Positions 7,959 through 17,052 of a stretch of 64,000 bases of DNA are shown in pieces. Origin of the DNA: an uncultured Senegalimassilia sp. (GTDB lineage Bacteria; Actinomycetota; Coriobacteriia; Coriobacteriales; Eggerthellaceae); contig NZ_CAKTVU010000001.1 of NCBI RefSeq assembly GCF_934630535.1, positions 62,001 through 126,000 of the forward strand, given 5' to 3'. The notes beneath the pieces are model-generated. The model worked only from the letters and a program-made list of their open reading frames with translations, did no database searches and was not told the origin of the DNA. Numbering within the stretch: the first letter of the stretch is position 1; each line of letters begins with the position of its first letter. Made by a program: the position numbers and the translations under genes.

Positions 7959-9083
7959 ATGGAATCCGCCGATATGCAGCTTGTTATGTTCGCGTTGATC
8001 GCCACCATCCCGCTTGTTGGGGCGATGATGGCGATCACCCCGCTTTTGCAGCCTAGCGGGCAGGCGTTCTCCGTTTCGGTGCCCGAGGTCGCGCAAGACG
8101 ATCCGAGCATTCGCTCCCTGAAGCATCGCTTCGTTGCGATTATCGCGGCGTTTACGATGGTCCTTACCTTGGCGGCAATCGTCTTTTGCCTGATGGGGAG
8201 CTTAAAAGCGGTAATGGCGCTCGTCGTGGTCGGTTCGCTTGCCCCGCTTGCGCTGGGCTACGGGCTTATCGTGCGCTATCGCCGGCATGTCCAGGCGCTT
8301 AAACGCGAACGCGGCTGGCAGGCTAGCACGCAGCAGCGCGTTGCGGCGATCGGGGAGGGCGCCGAGGATGCGCCGCGGGCGATCTCGTTGGCGTGGAATT
8401 GGCTGTATGCGCCGGTGATTTTGCTGACCATCGTCGTTGCCGTCGCCGGCTACCCGGTCATGCCCGCCCAGATTCCCATGCATGTCGACCTTTCGGGTGC
8501 CGTTACCGATGTCGCGGCGAAAAGCCCGGCGGTTGCCGCGTTTCCCATAGCGCTCGAGCTGTTTTTGGTCGGCTGCTTCGTGTTCTCCCATTGGACGGTG
8601 CTGCGCTCGAAAAAGGGAACGGAGCCGGGCAATCCGGCGAGCTCCGCATGGGCGTACGGGATGTTCGCCCATGCGCAAACCGTGTTTCTGCTGGTAGGCG
8701 GGCTGGCGATCACGGCGGTATGCGGGCTTCTCATCGAGCTTTCCATGATCGGCGTGCTGCCGATAACGGGAGCGGTGGCCGCCATCGTCGTGGTGGCGAT
8801 GTTGGTAGCGGCGGGTAGCGTCATCCTCAATGCGGTGTACGGCCAGTCCGGCTCGCGGGTGTTTCGCATGCAGCGGTCCAGCATGCTTTTGGCCGACGAT
8901 GATGCATACTGGAAGCTGGGCCTTTTTTATTACAACCCTGGCGATGCCAGCCTGTTTTTGCCGCAGCGTTCTGGTTTCGGCTGGACGGTGAATTGGGCGC
9001 GCCCGGCTGCATGGGCCGTGATGGCGGGCTTTGCCGTGGCAACCGCCCTATTCGTGGTGCTATGCGTGGCGATGGTCGATTGA
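7959..9083 (+). CDS. DUF1648/DUF5808 membrane protein
   Basis: 374 residues with about eight hydrophobic segments. The DUF1648 signature PMPAQIPMHVDLSGAVT is near residue 170. The C-terminus carries the DUF5808 pattern (DDAYWKLGLFYYNPGDASLF...GFGWTVNWARP). Proteins of this kind sit beside YtrA-type GntR regulators; SdpI of Bacillus, a DUF1648 protein, gives immunity to a killing toxin, so a role in envelope defence or signalling is plausible but not shown here. It shares a transcript with the regulator. Confidence 0.85.
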   Translation: MESADMQLVMFALIATIPLVGAMMAITPLLQPSGQAFSVSVPEVAQDDPSIRSLKHRFVAIIAAFTMVLTLAAIVFCLMGSLKAVMALVVVGSLAPLALGYGLIVRYRRHVQALKRERGWQASTQQRVAAIGEGAEDAPRAISLAWNWLYAPVILLTIVVAVAGYPVMPAQIPMHVDLSGAVTDVAAKSPAVAAFPIALELFLVGCFVFSHWTVLRSKKGTEPGNPASSAWAYGMFAHAQTVFLLVGGLAITAVCGLLIELSMIGVLPITGAVAAIVVVAMLVAAGSVILNAVYGQSGSRVFRMQRSSMLLADDDAYWKLGLFYYNPGDASLFLPQRSGFGWTVNWARPAAWAVMAGFAVATALFVVLCVAMVD

Positions 9084-9173
9084 TCGCAATGTCGCGGATA
9101 GGTGCCCTTTCGGGGCTGGTTTCCCGTCCGCAGGCGTCGAGAGGCGAAGGATAAGACGAAGGAGATGGCGAAC

Positions 9174-10181
9174 ATGGTGCTGCCCGAGAACGTAGAAGGT
9201 TTCCAAAACGGGGCGGATTCCGGCAGTGCGGCCCAGGCGGGAGGTGCGGCGCCGGTGGCGAGCGCGTCGCGAACCGACCGCGGCGCCATGCCTCGGAAGG
9301 CGGCGTCGGCAGATTCGCCCGCTGGCCTGCGCGGCTCCCATGCGCACACCAGGCCGCTTGCCGGTTGCGCGGATGCGCCGTCCGCGTCCCCCTCGCTAGA
9401 CGCCCCTGCGCTTTGCGCGCTGGTCACGGGCGCGACGGGCGGCATCGGCCGCGAGCTGTGCGCGCAGCTGGCTCGCGAATGCGGGACGTTGGCCCTGGTG
9501 GGGCGCGATCGGGGTAAGCTTGAGGAGCTGGCGAAGGACCTGGTCGAGCGCCTCGACGTCGACACGCGCGTTTTCGTCGCCGACTTTGCGCAACCGGGCG
9601 CCGTCGATGCGCTGGTGTCGCAGGTGCAGGCGGCGAACCTGCAGGTGGAGACGCTCGTGAACAACGCCGGCTTCGGCTACGACGCCCCGTTCGCGGAAAG
9701 CAGCCTGGAACGTCAGCGCGCGCTCGTGCAAACCAACGACATGGCGCTCATGGAGCTTTGCCACGCGTTCGCGCCCGGCATGGCGGCGCGCGGGCACGGC
9801 GGCATCCTCAACGTGGCCAGCGTTGCCGGGTTCGTTCCCGGGCCGTATATGTCCACGTACTACGCCTCGAAGGCGTTCGTCCAGTCGTTCTCAAGCGCGT
9901 TGCATATGGAGCTGCGCCCGCACGGCGTGCACGTGACCGCGTTGTGCCCCGGGCCTGTTCGCACGCCGTTTTGGGACAACGCCGACGCCGGCGGCACGGT
10001 GCTGGCGCGCATGACCATCAGCGCACCGCGCGTGGCCCGCGCTGCCATCCGGGCCCTGGGCTGCAACCGTCTGCTGTGCTGCCCGGGTGTGCTGGCGAAG
10101 CTCATCGTGTTCGGCAGCCGTTTCGTTCCGCGCACCTGGGCCGCCGCTGCGGCCGCGGCCCTGCAAAAACCGAAAAGGTAG
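9174..10181 (+). CDS. Short-chain dehydrogenase/reductase
   Basis: 335 residues from ATG 9174, which has AAGGAG 9 bases upstream; a longer frame opens at 9102 but lacks a ribosome site. After about 80 residues of low-complexity leader comes a Rossmann fold with TGATGGIGRE (cofactor loop), NNAG, and the catalytic pair Y-A-S-K. The C-terminal helix is basic and hydrophobic, as in membrane-associated relatives. It probably reduces or oxidises a lipid-like or small-molecule alcohol with NAD(P)H. The leader is unusual for the family. Substrate unknown. Confidence 0.88.
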   Translation: MVLPENVEGFQNGADSGSAAQAGGAAPVASASRTDRGAMPRKAASADSPAGLRGSHAHTRPLAGCADAPSASPSLDAPALCALVTGATGGIGRELCAQLARECGTLALVGRDRGKLEELAKDLVERLDVDTRVFVADFAQPGAVDALVSQVQAANLQVETLVNNAGFGYDAPFAESSLERQRALVQTNDMALMELCHAFAPGMAARGHGGILNVASVAGFVPGPYMSTYYASKAFVQSFSSALHMELRPHGVHVTALCPGPVRTPFWDNADAGGTVLARMTISAPRVARAAIRALGCNRLLCCPGVLAKLIVFGSRFVPRTWAAAAAAALQKPKR

Positions 10182-10214
10182 CGTTTCGGCGCCGTCGTCG
10201 CTGCGGCTGCGGCG

Positions 10215-10580
10215 CTAGCAGTCGCGTAGGTTCTTTGCGAGTTGCTTATCGAAGGTGCGGACGGGTTCCTGCTGCAAGACGTTGCGCGCCACTAGCGTGC
10301 AGTCCACGAAATCGAGCGAGCTTATAGCGTACATTCGTAAGGCGGCGCGCTTAATATCCTCGTCGTAGACATATACGTCATCAAGCAGGTTTTCAACAGC
10401 GGTATCGATTTCTGCCCGCGAGATCTTGTATACGCCTTGCAACACATACACCACTTCGGCAATAGCTTCCATGTACATGCAAGCGCCTTCGATGATCCAT
10501 TGCTTTGCTTGCTTCGCCTGCGCTTCGTCGTCCCAAAGCAAGTAGCGCAAGGCGACATTTGCATCGATGGTGCTAGCCAT
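10215..10580 (-). CDS. PIN-domain ribonuclease toxin
   Basis: 121 residues from ATG 10580, which overlaps the antitoxin stop by 8 bases; the longer in-frame start lies inside the antitoxin gene and is unlikely. PIN-domain pattern: an early aspartate in TIDANVALRYLL, a glutamate in AIAEVVYVL, and a late acidic cluster SSLDFVDC. These coordinate metal for RNA cleavage. It forms a toxin-antitoxin pair with the upstream gene, antitoxin first. Target RNA unknown. Confidence 0.85.
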   Translation of the reverse strand: MASTIDANVALRYLLWDDEAQAKQAKQWIIEGACMYMEAIAEVVYVLQGVYKISRAEIDTAVENLLDDVYVYDEDIKRAALRMYAISSLDFVDCTLVARNVLQQEPVRTFDKQLAKNLRDC

Positions 10581-10881
10581 GGTGCTTCTCCGCAACGGCG
10601 GCAGCCCATGCGTTTGCTTCTTGTGCACGCTTTTCGGGGTCGGCATATCGAGCAAGGCACCCTGCGCCATGCAGTGTTGCCGCGTTTGGCTTCGGGCGAG
10701 CGGGCCGAGCGGAAGGATCGGTCATCTCGTCAAGCAGCGTGGCGCTATCAAGCTGAATGCTTTTCGCCAGAAAGCGCCTAACGGCTTCCGCCGGAGATGA
10801 TCCGCGAGATTTGAACAGCGCCTCTGCGCGCTGCTTCGTTTCTGCGTCCATTCGCACTTGCAAGACGGCATCCATGGGCAT
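10573..10881 (-). CDS. RelB/DinJ-type antitoxin of the PIN toxin
   Basis: 102 residues from ATG 10881, chosen because AAGGAG lies 7 bases upstream; an earlier ATG is at 10899. The N-terminus (AVLQVRMDAETKQRAEALFKSRG...) is a ribbon-helix-helix of the RelB/DinJ type. The C-terminal half is charged and alanine-rich and would wrap the toxin. It overlaps the toxin start by 8 bases, which ties their translation together. Pairing a RelB-like antitoxin with a PIN toxin is less common than with RelE. Confidence 0.8.
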   Translation of the reverse strand: MPMDAVLQVRMDAETKQRAEALFKSRGSSPAEAVRRFLAKSIQLDSATLLDEMTDPSARPARPKPNAATLHGAGCLARYADPEKRAQEANAWAAAVAEKHHG

Positions 10882-11005
10882 AGCAAGCTCCTTTTGCAAT
10901 ACATCGTATTACATAGTAGTATACAACTTAAGGAAGGCGCGCTGCAAGTTAGGTTGTTGAAGGATGGCTCTGATAGAATGGGAAGGAACGCCAATGGGCG
11001 AAAAC

Positions 11006-11030
11006 GAAAAAGCCCGGCGGCACCGGGCTT
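11006..11030 (-). terminator. Leftward intrinsic terminator
   Basis: Arms AAGCCCGG (11010-11017) and CCGGGCTT (11023-11030); on the leftward strand the hairpin is followed by five U. It lies upstream of ettA in the opposite orientation, so it cannot serve ettA. Confidence 0.7.
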
Positions 11031-11110
11031 AACTATCCATAGCGCAATCACGCCCGCCTCGGTTATCCTTCCGGGCTTGATGTGCGCCCGCAGCATAGCA
11101 TGGAGCGGTT
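11006..11110 (-). ncRNA. Candidate structured small RNA with its own terminator
   Basis: On the leftward strand, a long stem pairs 11072-11086 with 11043-11056 (two mismatches) around a loop containing CCCGGAAGGATAACCG. A GC-rich hairpin and a U-run (11006-11030) follow at once. The apical CCGGAAGG is like the GGAA tetraloop of bacterial SRP RNA, but the usual AGCAGC side is not present, so I do not call ffs. No leftward protein gene lies upstream to explain the terminator. Boundaries are approximate. Confidence 0.4.
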
Positions 11111-11154
11111 GGACTTGCTAAGCGTCCACCTGCTCGACAAGAAAGGCAACACGC

Positions 11155-12834
<1,680 letters not shown>

Positions 12835-12856
12835 GCCAAGCGCACAAACGCGAGCG

Positions 12857-12896
12857 AACGGCTCCCATGACCTCAAAGGCCGCGGGAGCCGTTTTT
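12857..12896 (+). terminator. Intrinsic terminator of ettA
   Basis: Perfect arms AACGGCTCCC (12857-12866) and GGGAGCCGTT (12884-12893) with TTTTT following, 23 bases after the ettA stop. Confidence 0.9.
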
Positions 12897-13076
12897 GCGT
12901 TAGCGGCAAGGAATCGTTCGTCGTCGATGTGCGGAAGGTGCGGGAGCGAGGCGCGTTCGACGGCGTTGGGCTTTCTCGTTGGAGACTCGGCTAGATATCC
13001 CGAGCTGTGTTCATTCCGGATTGTCCTTCGCGAATGGAGGGGCGCTGAAGGTCACCTCGCCTCTGGGGCAGAAGAA

Positions 13077-13110
13077 AAGCGGGGATTCCGAGCGTTCGGA
13101 ATCCCCGCTT
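13077..13110 (-). terminator. Intrinsic terminator of the PFL-family gene
   Basis: Near-perfect hairpin AAGCGGGGATTCCGA ... TCGGAATCCCCGCTT; read leftward it is followed by TTTTCTT. It lies 28 bases past the stop of the leftward 13138 gene. Confidence 0.85.
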
Positions 13111-13137
13111 GCGTTCGGGTGGTGTTTGCCGTGCTCG

Positions 13138-14502
13138 CTAGTTCTTCAGCGAGTTGATGGGGGCGGGCATGCGGCCGCCGCGATGGGCGAACACGGTGCC
13201 AGCGTGGGTGTTCACGGGCATGACCGGCGCGTAGCCGAGCAGGCCGCCGAAGTCCAGCTTGTCGCCGACCTTCTTGCCGATGGCCGGGATGACGCGCACG
13301 GCGGTGGTCTTGTTGTTGATCATGCCGATGGCGCACTCGTCGGCGATGATGCCGAAGATGGCCTCGACCGGCGTGTCGCCGGGGATGGCGATCATGTCCA
13401 GGCCGACGCTGCACACGCAGGTCATGGCCTCGAGCTTCTCCAAGCACAGCGCGCCGGACTCGGCGGCGCGGATCATGCCGGCGTCCTCGGACACGGGGAT
13501 GAACGCGCCGGACAGGCCGCCGACGCTGGAGCTGGCCATGACGCCGCCCTTCTTCACAGCGTCGTTGAGCATGGCGAGCGCGGCCGTGGTGCCAGGGCCG
13601 CCGCACTGGCCCACGCCGATGGCTTCCAAGATCTCGGCCACGGAGTCGCCCTCGGCCGGGGTGGGGGCCAGCGACAGGTCAAGGATGCCCTTGGCCACGC
13701 CCATACGGCGGCTGGCCTCGCGGGCCATCAGCTCGCCGGCGCGGGTGATCTTGAACGCGGTGGCCTTGATGGCCTCGGCGATCTCGGTCATGTCGGCATC
13801 CTTGGGCATGTTCGCCAGCACCTGGCGCACGACGCCCGGGCCGGAAACGCCCACGTTGACCACGGCGTCGGCCTCGCCCGAGCCGTGGAAGGCGCCGGCC
13901 ATGAAGGGGTTGTCCTCGACGGCGTTGCAGAACACCACCAGCTTGCCGGCGGCGATGCAGTCGCGATCGGCGGTCAGCTCGGCGCACTGCTTGACGATGC
14001 CGGCCATCTTCAGTGCGGCATCCATGTTGATGCCGGCGCGCGTGGAGCCGACGTTGACGCTCGAGCACACGCGCTCGGTGGCGGCAAGCGCGTTGGGGAT
14101 GGAGTCCATCAGCTTGTTATCGGCGGCCGATGCGCCCTTGTGCACGAGCGCGGAGAAGCCGCCCACGAAGTCGACGCCCACCTCGGCGCCGGCCTTGTCC
14201 ATGGCCACGGCGATGCGCGACAGGTCGGTGTCGGGTACAGCGGCGCAGATCTCGGCGATAGGCGTGACGGAGATGCGCTTGTTCACGATCGGGATGCCGA
14301 ACTCGCGCTCGAGCTGCTCTGCGGTGGGCACCAGCTGCTCGGCGGCCTTCGTCATCTTGTCGTACACCTTGCGCGCCATGGTGTTGATGTCCGAATCCGT
14401 GCAGGAACGCAGGTTCAGGCCCAACGTGATGGTGCGGATGTCCAGGTGTTGCTTGCTGACCATGGCAAGCGTTTCGGCGATTTCTTCCGGGGTGATTTGC
14501 AT
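13138..14502 (-). CDS. PFL family protein (UPF0210/DUF711)
   Basis: 454 residues, the usual length of UPF0210 proteins, with the family's opening ([32 protein letters not shown]) and glycine-rich motifs [19 protein letters not shown] and GVSGPGVVR. The fold resembles pyruvate formate-lyase-like barrels, but the reaction is unknown. In many genomes an ACT-domain protein (UPF0237) lies next to it; none is adjacent here. ATG at 14502; upstream there is only a weak purine stretch. It is probably a single-gene leftward transcript. Confidence 0.92.
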   Translation of the reverse strand: MQITPEEIAETLAMVSKQHLDIRTITLGLNLRSCTDSDINTMARKVYDKMTKAAEQLVPTAEQLEREFGIPIVNKRISVTPIAEICAAVPDTDLSRIAVAMDKAGAEVGVDFVGGFSALVHKGASAADNKLMDSIPNALAATERVCSSVNVGSTRAGINMDAALKMAGIVKQCAELTADRDCIAAGKLVVFCNAVEDNPFMAGAFHGSGEADAVVNVGVSGPGVVRQVLANMPKDADMTEIAEAIKATAFKITRAGELMAREASRRMGVAKGILDLSLAPTPAEGDSVAEILEAIGVGQCGGPGTTAALAMLNDAVKKGGVMASSSVGGLSGAFIPVSEDAGMIRAAESGALCLEKLEAMTCVCSVGLDMIAIPGDTPVEAIFGIIADECAIGMINNKTTAVRVIPAIGKKVGDKLDFGGLLGYAPVMPVNTHAGTVFAHRGGRMPAPINSLKN

Positions 14503-14647
14503 GATGCAGTCCTTTTAACGGGCGATTCTTTTGCAACAGGATAGCAAATTGCGGCCGCTGCCGGGTGCCGCGCCCAACTGTTCCACGAATGATTGACGCT
14601 CGGCGGCGCCATTTGCGCTCCTTGCGCACCCGCGATGGGGCAAAGCG

Positions 14648-14772
14648 CGATACGTCTGCGTTTAAAAAGAACGTCTGAAGTAGCCGAAAATGAGCCACGC
14701 CTCTGACCTGGTGTTTTCTGACTGTCGGAATTCGGCTATTCGCCAAGGCCCTATTTAAACGCAGACGTATCG
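14648..14772. repeat. 125-base unit bounded by 19-base perfect inverted repeats (MITE-like)
   Basis: Arms CGATACGTCTGCGTTTAAA (14648-14666) and its exact reverse complement (14754-14772). Inside, TAGCCGAA and TTCGGCTA form a second inverted pair. No open frame. The size and nested terminal repeats fit a miniature inverted-repeat element or a dispersed intergenic repeat; no clear target-site duplication is visible. Confidence 0.65.
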
Positions 14773-14827
14773 TGGTTAGCCTTGCGTGCGGCGGTATTGG
14801 GCGGGTGGAAGAGCTTTTAGGCAACGA

Positions 14828-14853
14828 AAAAGCGGGCCCGTGGGCCCGCTTTT
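14828..14853 (-). terminator. Intrinsic terminator of metQ
   Basis: Perfect 12-base arms AAAAGCGGGCCC and GGGCCCGCTTTT with a 2-base loop; leftward U-run. Located 23 bases after the metQ stop. Confidence 0.9.
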
Positions 14854-14875
14854 GCGATCGGTTCGTTGTTGCGGC

Positions 14876-15718
14876 TTAGAAGACCGGGACGACGGCGCCC
14901 TCGTAGGTTTTGTTGATGAAGTCGCGCACGGCGTCGGACTTCAGGGCCTTGGCCAGAGCCTGGATCTTCTCGGAATCCTGGTTGCCGTCCTTGACGACCA
15001 GCACGTTGGCGTAGGTCTCGGCGGCCAGGGAGTCGGTAGCCTCGACGGCCAGGGCGTCCTTCTCGACGGACAGGCCGGCGGCCTGGGCATAGTTGCCGTT
15101 GATGCAGGCGATGTCGACATCCTTCAGGGCGTTGGGGATGTTGGCGGCCTCAAGCTCCTTGATCTGCAGGTTCTTGGGGTTCTCCACGATATCCTTGGCG
15201 GTTGCGGTGATGCCTGCGCCGTCGGCCAGCTTGATCAGGCCCTCCTGCTGCAGCAGGAGCAGGGCGCGAGCCTCGTTGGTGGTGTCGTTGGGAACGGCGA
15301 CGGTTGCGCCGTCGGCCAGGGCGTCAAGGGAAGCGGTCTTGCCGGCGTACAGGCCGAAGGGCTCGAAGTGGATCGGCTCGACGGAGACCAGGTGCGTGCC
15401 CTTCTCCTCATTGAAGGAATCCAGGTAAGGCTGATGCTGGAAGTAGTTGGCGTCGACCTCGCCCTCCTCGGTGACCGTGTTGGGCTGGACGTAGTCGGTG
15501 AACTCCTTCACCTCGAGCGTGTAGCCCTGCTCCTTGAGCTGGTCTGCCACGGCGTTGGTGAGGATCTCGGCGTGCGGGGTGGGGCTGGCGGCGACGGTGA
15601 TGGTCTTGTCGTCGGAGCCGGAGTTGGAACCGGAACCTGCGCAACCGGCCAGGACGCCGGCGGCCAGGACGCCTGCGGCGGCGAACGCCGCGAGCTTCTT
15701 CAGTGCGGACTTCTTCAT
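14876..15718 (-). CDS. metQ: MetQ/NlpA-family methionine-binding lipoprotein
   Basis: 280 residues from ATG 15718, which has GGGAGGGAG upstream; a longer frame begins 6 codons earlier. Signal peptide with lipobox LAGC (about residue 25), so it is lipid-anchored outside the membrane. Family motifs PHAEIL, VQPNTVTEEGEVDANYFQHQPYLD and the C-terminal KTYEGAVVPVF match D-methionine ABC transporter substrate-binding proteins. The ATPase (MetN) and permease (MetI) genes are not adjacent, so they must be elsewhere. No SAM riboswitch is visible upstream. Confidence 0.93.
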   Translation of the reverse strand: MKKSALKKLAAFAAAGVLAAGVLAGCAGSGSNSGSDDKTITVAASPTPHAEILTNAVADQLKEQGYTLEVKEFTDYVQPNTVTEEGEVDANYFQHQPYLDSFNEEKGTHLVSVEPIHFEPFGLYAGKTASLDALADGATVAVPNDTTNEARALLLLQQEGLIKLADGAGITATAKDIVENPKNLQIKELEAANIPNALKDVDIACINGNYAQAAGLSVEKDALAVEATDSLAAETYANVLVVKDGNQDSEKIQALAKALKSDAVRDFINKTYEGAVVPVF

Positions 15719-16302
15719 GTAGGGTCTCCCTCCCATCGTTTTGCGCTCAGGCCGCCTCGCGAGTTTGCGGGCGGAGCGGCAAGCGCTTTGTTTGCGTGAC
15801 GATTAGTATACCGAGCGGCGATTTTTGGGCAATAGCTTTGATGATACGAAAAGTCGGGTGGCGGCTATCTGTGAAATCGATAACCCGGTCGGCTGTGGTG
15901 CAGAATGGGGGCGAACGGCGGCAGGACGCCCGCCACCGGCATCGTGTTGCTGGCGAAGTGCTGGAAACCGTGCCGCGCCGTCGATGGTGCGTTGGGAAAC
16001 GCAAAGGTTCGGACGTCGATTTTAGCGCGCGTTGCATCGTCATTGCCGCTTTGGGCATTGCGCTGCTCCCGGTTTCGTGCTGGAAACCATACCGTTCACC
16101 TATATATATGTAGAGGTTGCGGGACTCGTTTGCAGGCGCGCTGCGCTCGTTGCTTCCCGCTTGCGCGGCCGGTAAAATAATCCTATTGAACACTTTGTCC
16201 ATTATTGCCCGAGTTGTTCAAAACACGTAAAACAGCGCCGCCGGCCGTCACGATCCGGGCCTGCGCGCATTTGCAACCCGCGTACGCAAGGAAGGGGGGC
16301 AT
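15719..16302. other. Intergenic region between metQ and the TetR gene
   Basis: 584 bases without a convincing gene. A 12-base direct repeat GTGCTGGAAACC occurs at 15958-15969 and 16077-16088; the second copy is part of a hairpin GGTTTC-GTGCTG-GAAACC (16071-16088). Close to the TetR gene, inverted arms TTGAACA (16186-16192) and TGTTCAA (16215-16221) with a 22-base spacer could be the TetR operator. Short frames here have no ribosome sites. Confidence 0.45.
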
Positions 16303-17037
16303 ATGCCCACGCAACGGAGTTCGGTTTCCGATCCGGCGACGGCTGCGAAGCCTGCCGCAGTGGGATCGGCAACCGGCGCATCGCCCGCCGCAGCCTGCTC
16401 GGAAGCGAAGCCTGAGGCCGCCAAGCCCGCGCCGCTCGCCGTCGAGGATCGGCGCATCACGCGTTCGAAGCGCGCGCTGCGCGATGCGCTCGTGGAGCTG
16501 ATCGAGGAACGTGGCCTGACCAACTTCAGCGCCAGCGACCTGTGCTCCCGCGCGGACCTCAACCGCGGCACGCTGTACAACAACTTCGGCGACATGGAGG
16601 GCCTGCTCGCCGCCCTTGAGGATGACATCATGGCCGACCTGGAGAACCTCCAGTCCCGCATGCAGCAGCTCAGCCTGAAGGACGTCCTGCGCTATCGCGT
16701 GAACAAGAAGCCCATGCCGTTTCTGGTGGGGCTGTTCGACTACCTGCGCGAACAGGGAGACTTCCTACATGCGATCATGGGCCCGAAAGGCGACCCGAGC
16801 TTCGGCCCGCGCGTGCGCGACGCCGTATGCACCGAGATCATCCAGACCATCCTGCACGAGCGCTACCGCAACGACCCCTCGCCGTTCGTGCAATATTATG
16901 TGGCGTTCTATGCCAGCGCGTATCTAGGGGTAATCACCCATTGGATCGAAACGGGCATGAAGGAAAGCTCGCAGGAGATGGCCCTTGTGGCCATGCGCCT
17001 GTTCTTCATCAAACCCGGCGACCCCATTCGACTGTAA
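16303..17037 (+). CDS. TetR/AcrR-family transcriptional regulator
   Basis: 244 residues. After a 45-residue proline/alanine-rich leader, the helix-turn-helix reads SKRALRDALVELIEERGLTNFSASDLCSRADLNRGTLYNNFGDMEGLL (about 50-97). The C-terminal half (KDVLRYRVNKKPMPFLVGLFDYLREQGDFLHAIMGPKGDPSF...) matches the TetR C-terminal type found in DhaS-like regulators. ATG at 16303 follows AAGGAAGGGGGG. It lies 15 bases upstream of the dehydratase-activator gene, so the two share a transcript and it likely regulates that gene in response to a metabolite. Confidence 0.9.
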   Translation: MPTQRSSVSDPATAAKPAAVGSATGASPAAACSEAKPEAAKPAPLAVEDRRITRSKRALRDALVELIEERGLTNFSASDLCSRADLNRGTLYNNFGDMEGLLAALEDDIMADLENLQSRMQQLSLKDVLRYRVNKKPMPFLVGLFDYLREQGDFLHAIMGPKGDPSFGPRVRDAVCTEIIQTILHERYRNDPSPFVQYYVAFYASAYLGVITHWIETGMKESSQEMALVAMRLFFIKPGDPIRL

Positions 17038-17052
17038 GGAATAAGGCGGAAC

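Larger units (their letters stand above)
14503..14875. other. Intergenic region holding a MITE-like repeat and a terminator
   Basis: 373 bases with no gene. The only structure is the 125-base inverted-repeat unit at 14648-14772 and the leftward terminator at 14828-14853. The leftward PFL promoter should lie near 14520-14640, but I see no clear -10/-35 pair. Confidence 0.6.

Noticed and set aside
9102..9173. Longer N-terminus of the short-chain dehydrogenase
   Set aside because: The 9174 start has a well-spaced AAGGAG; the upstream start has none and its residues are arginine-rich and not family-like.
11006..11110. SRP RNA (ffs) call
   Set aside because: The GGAA loop is right but the conserved AGCAGC strand is missing, so only a generic structured-RNA candidate is reported.
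12979..14544. 521-codon rightward frame over the PFL-family gene
   Set aside because: Gly/Asp/His-rich shadow of the PFL coding strand that also runs through a terminator.
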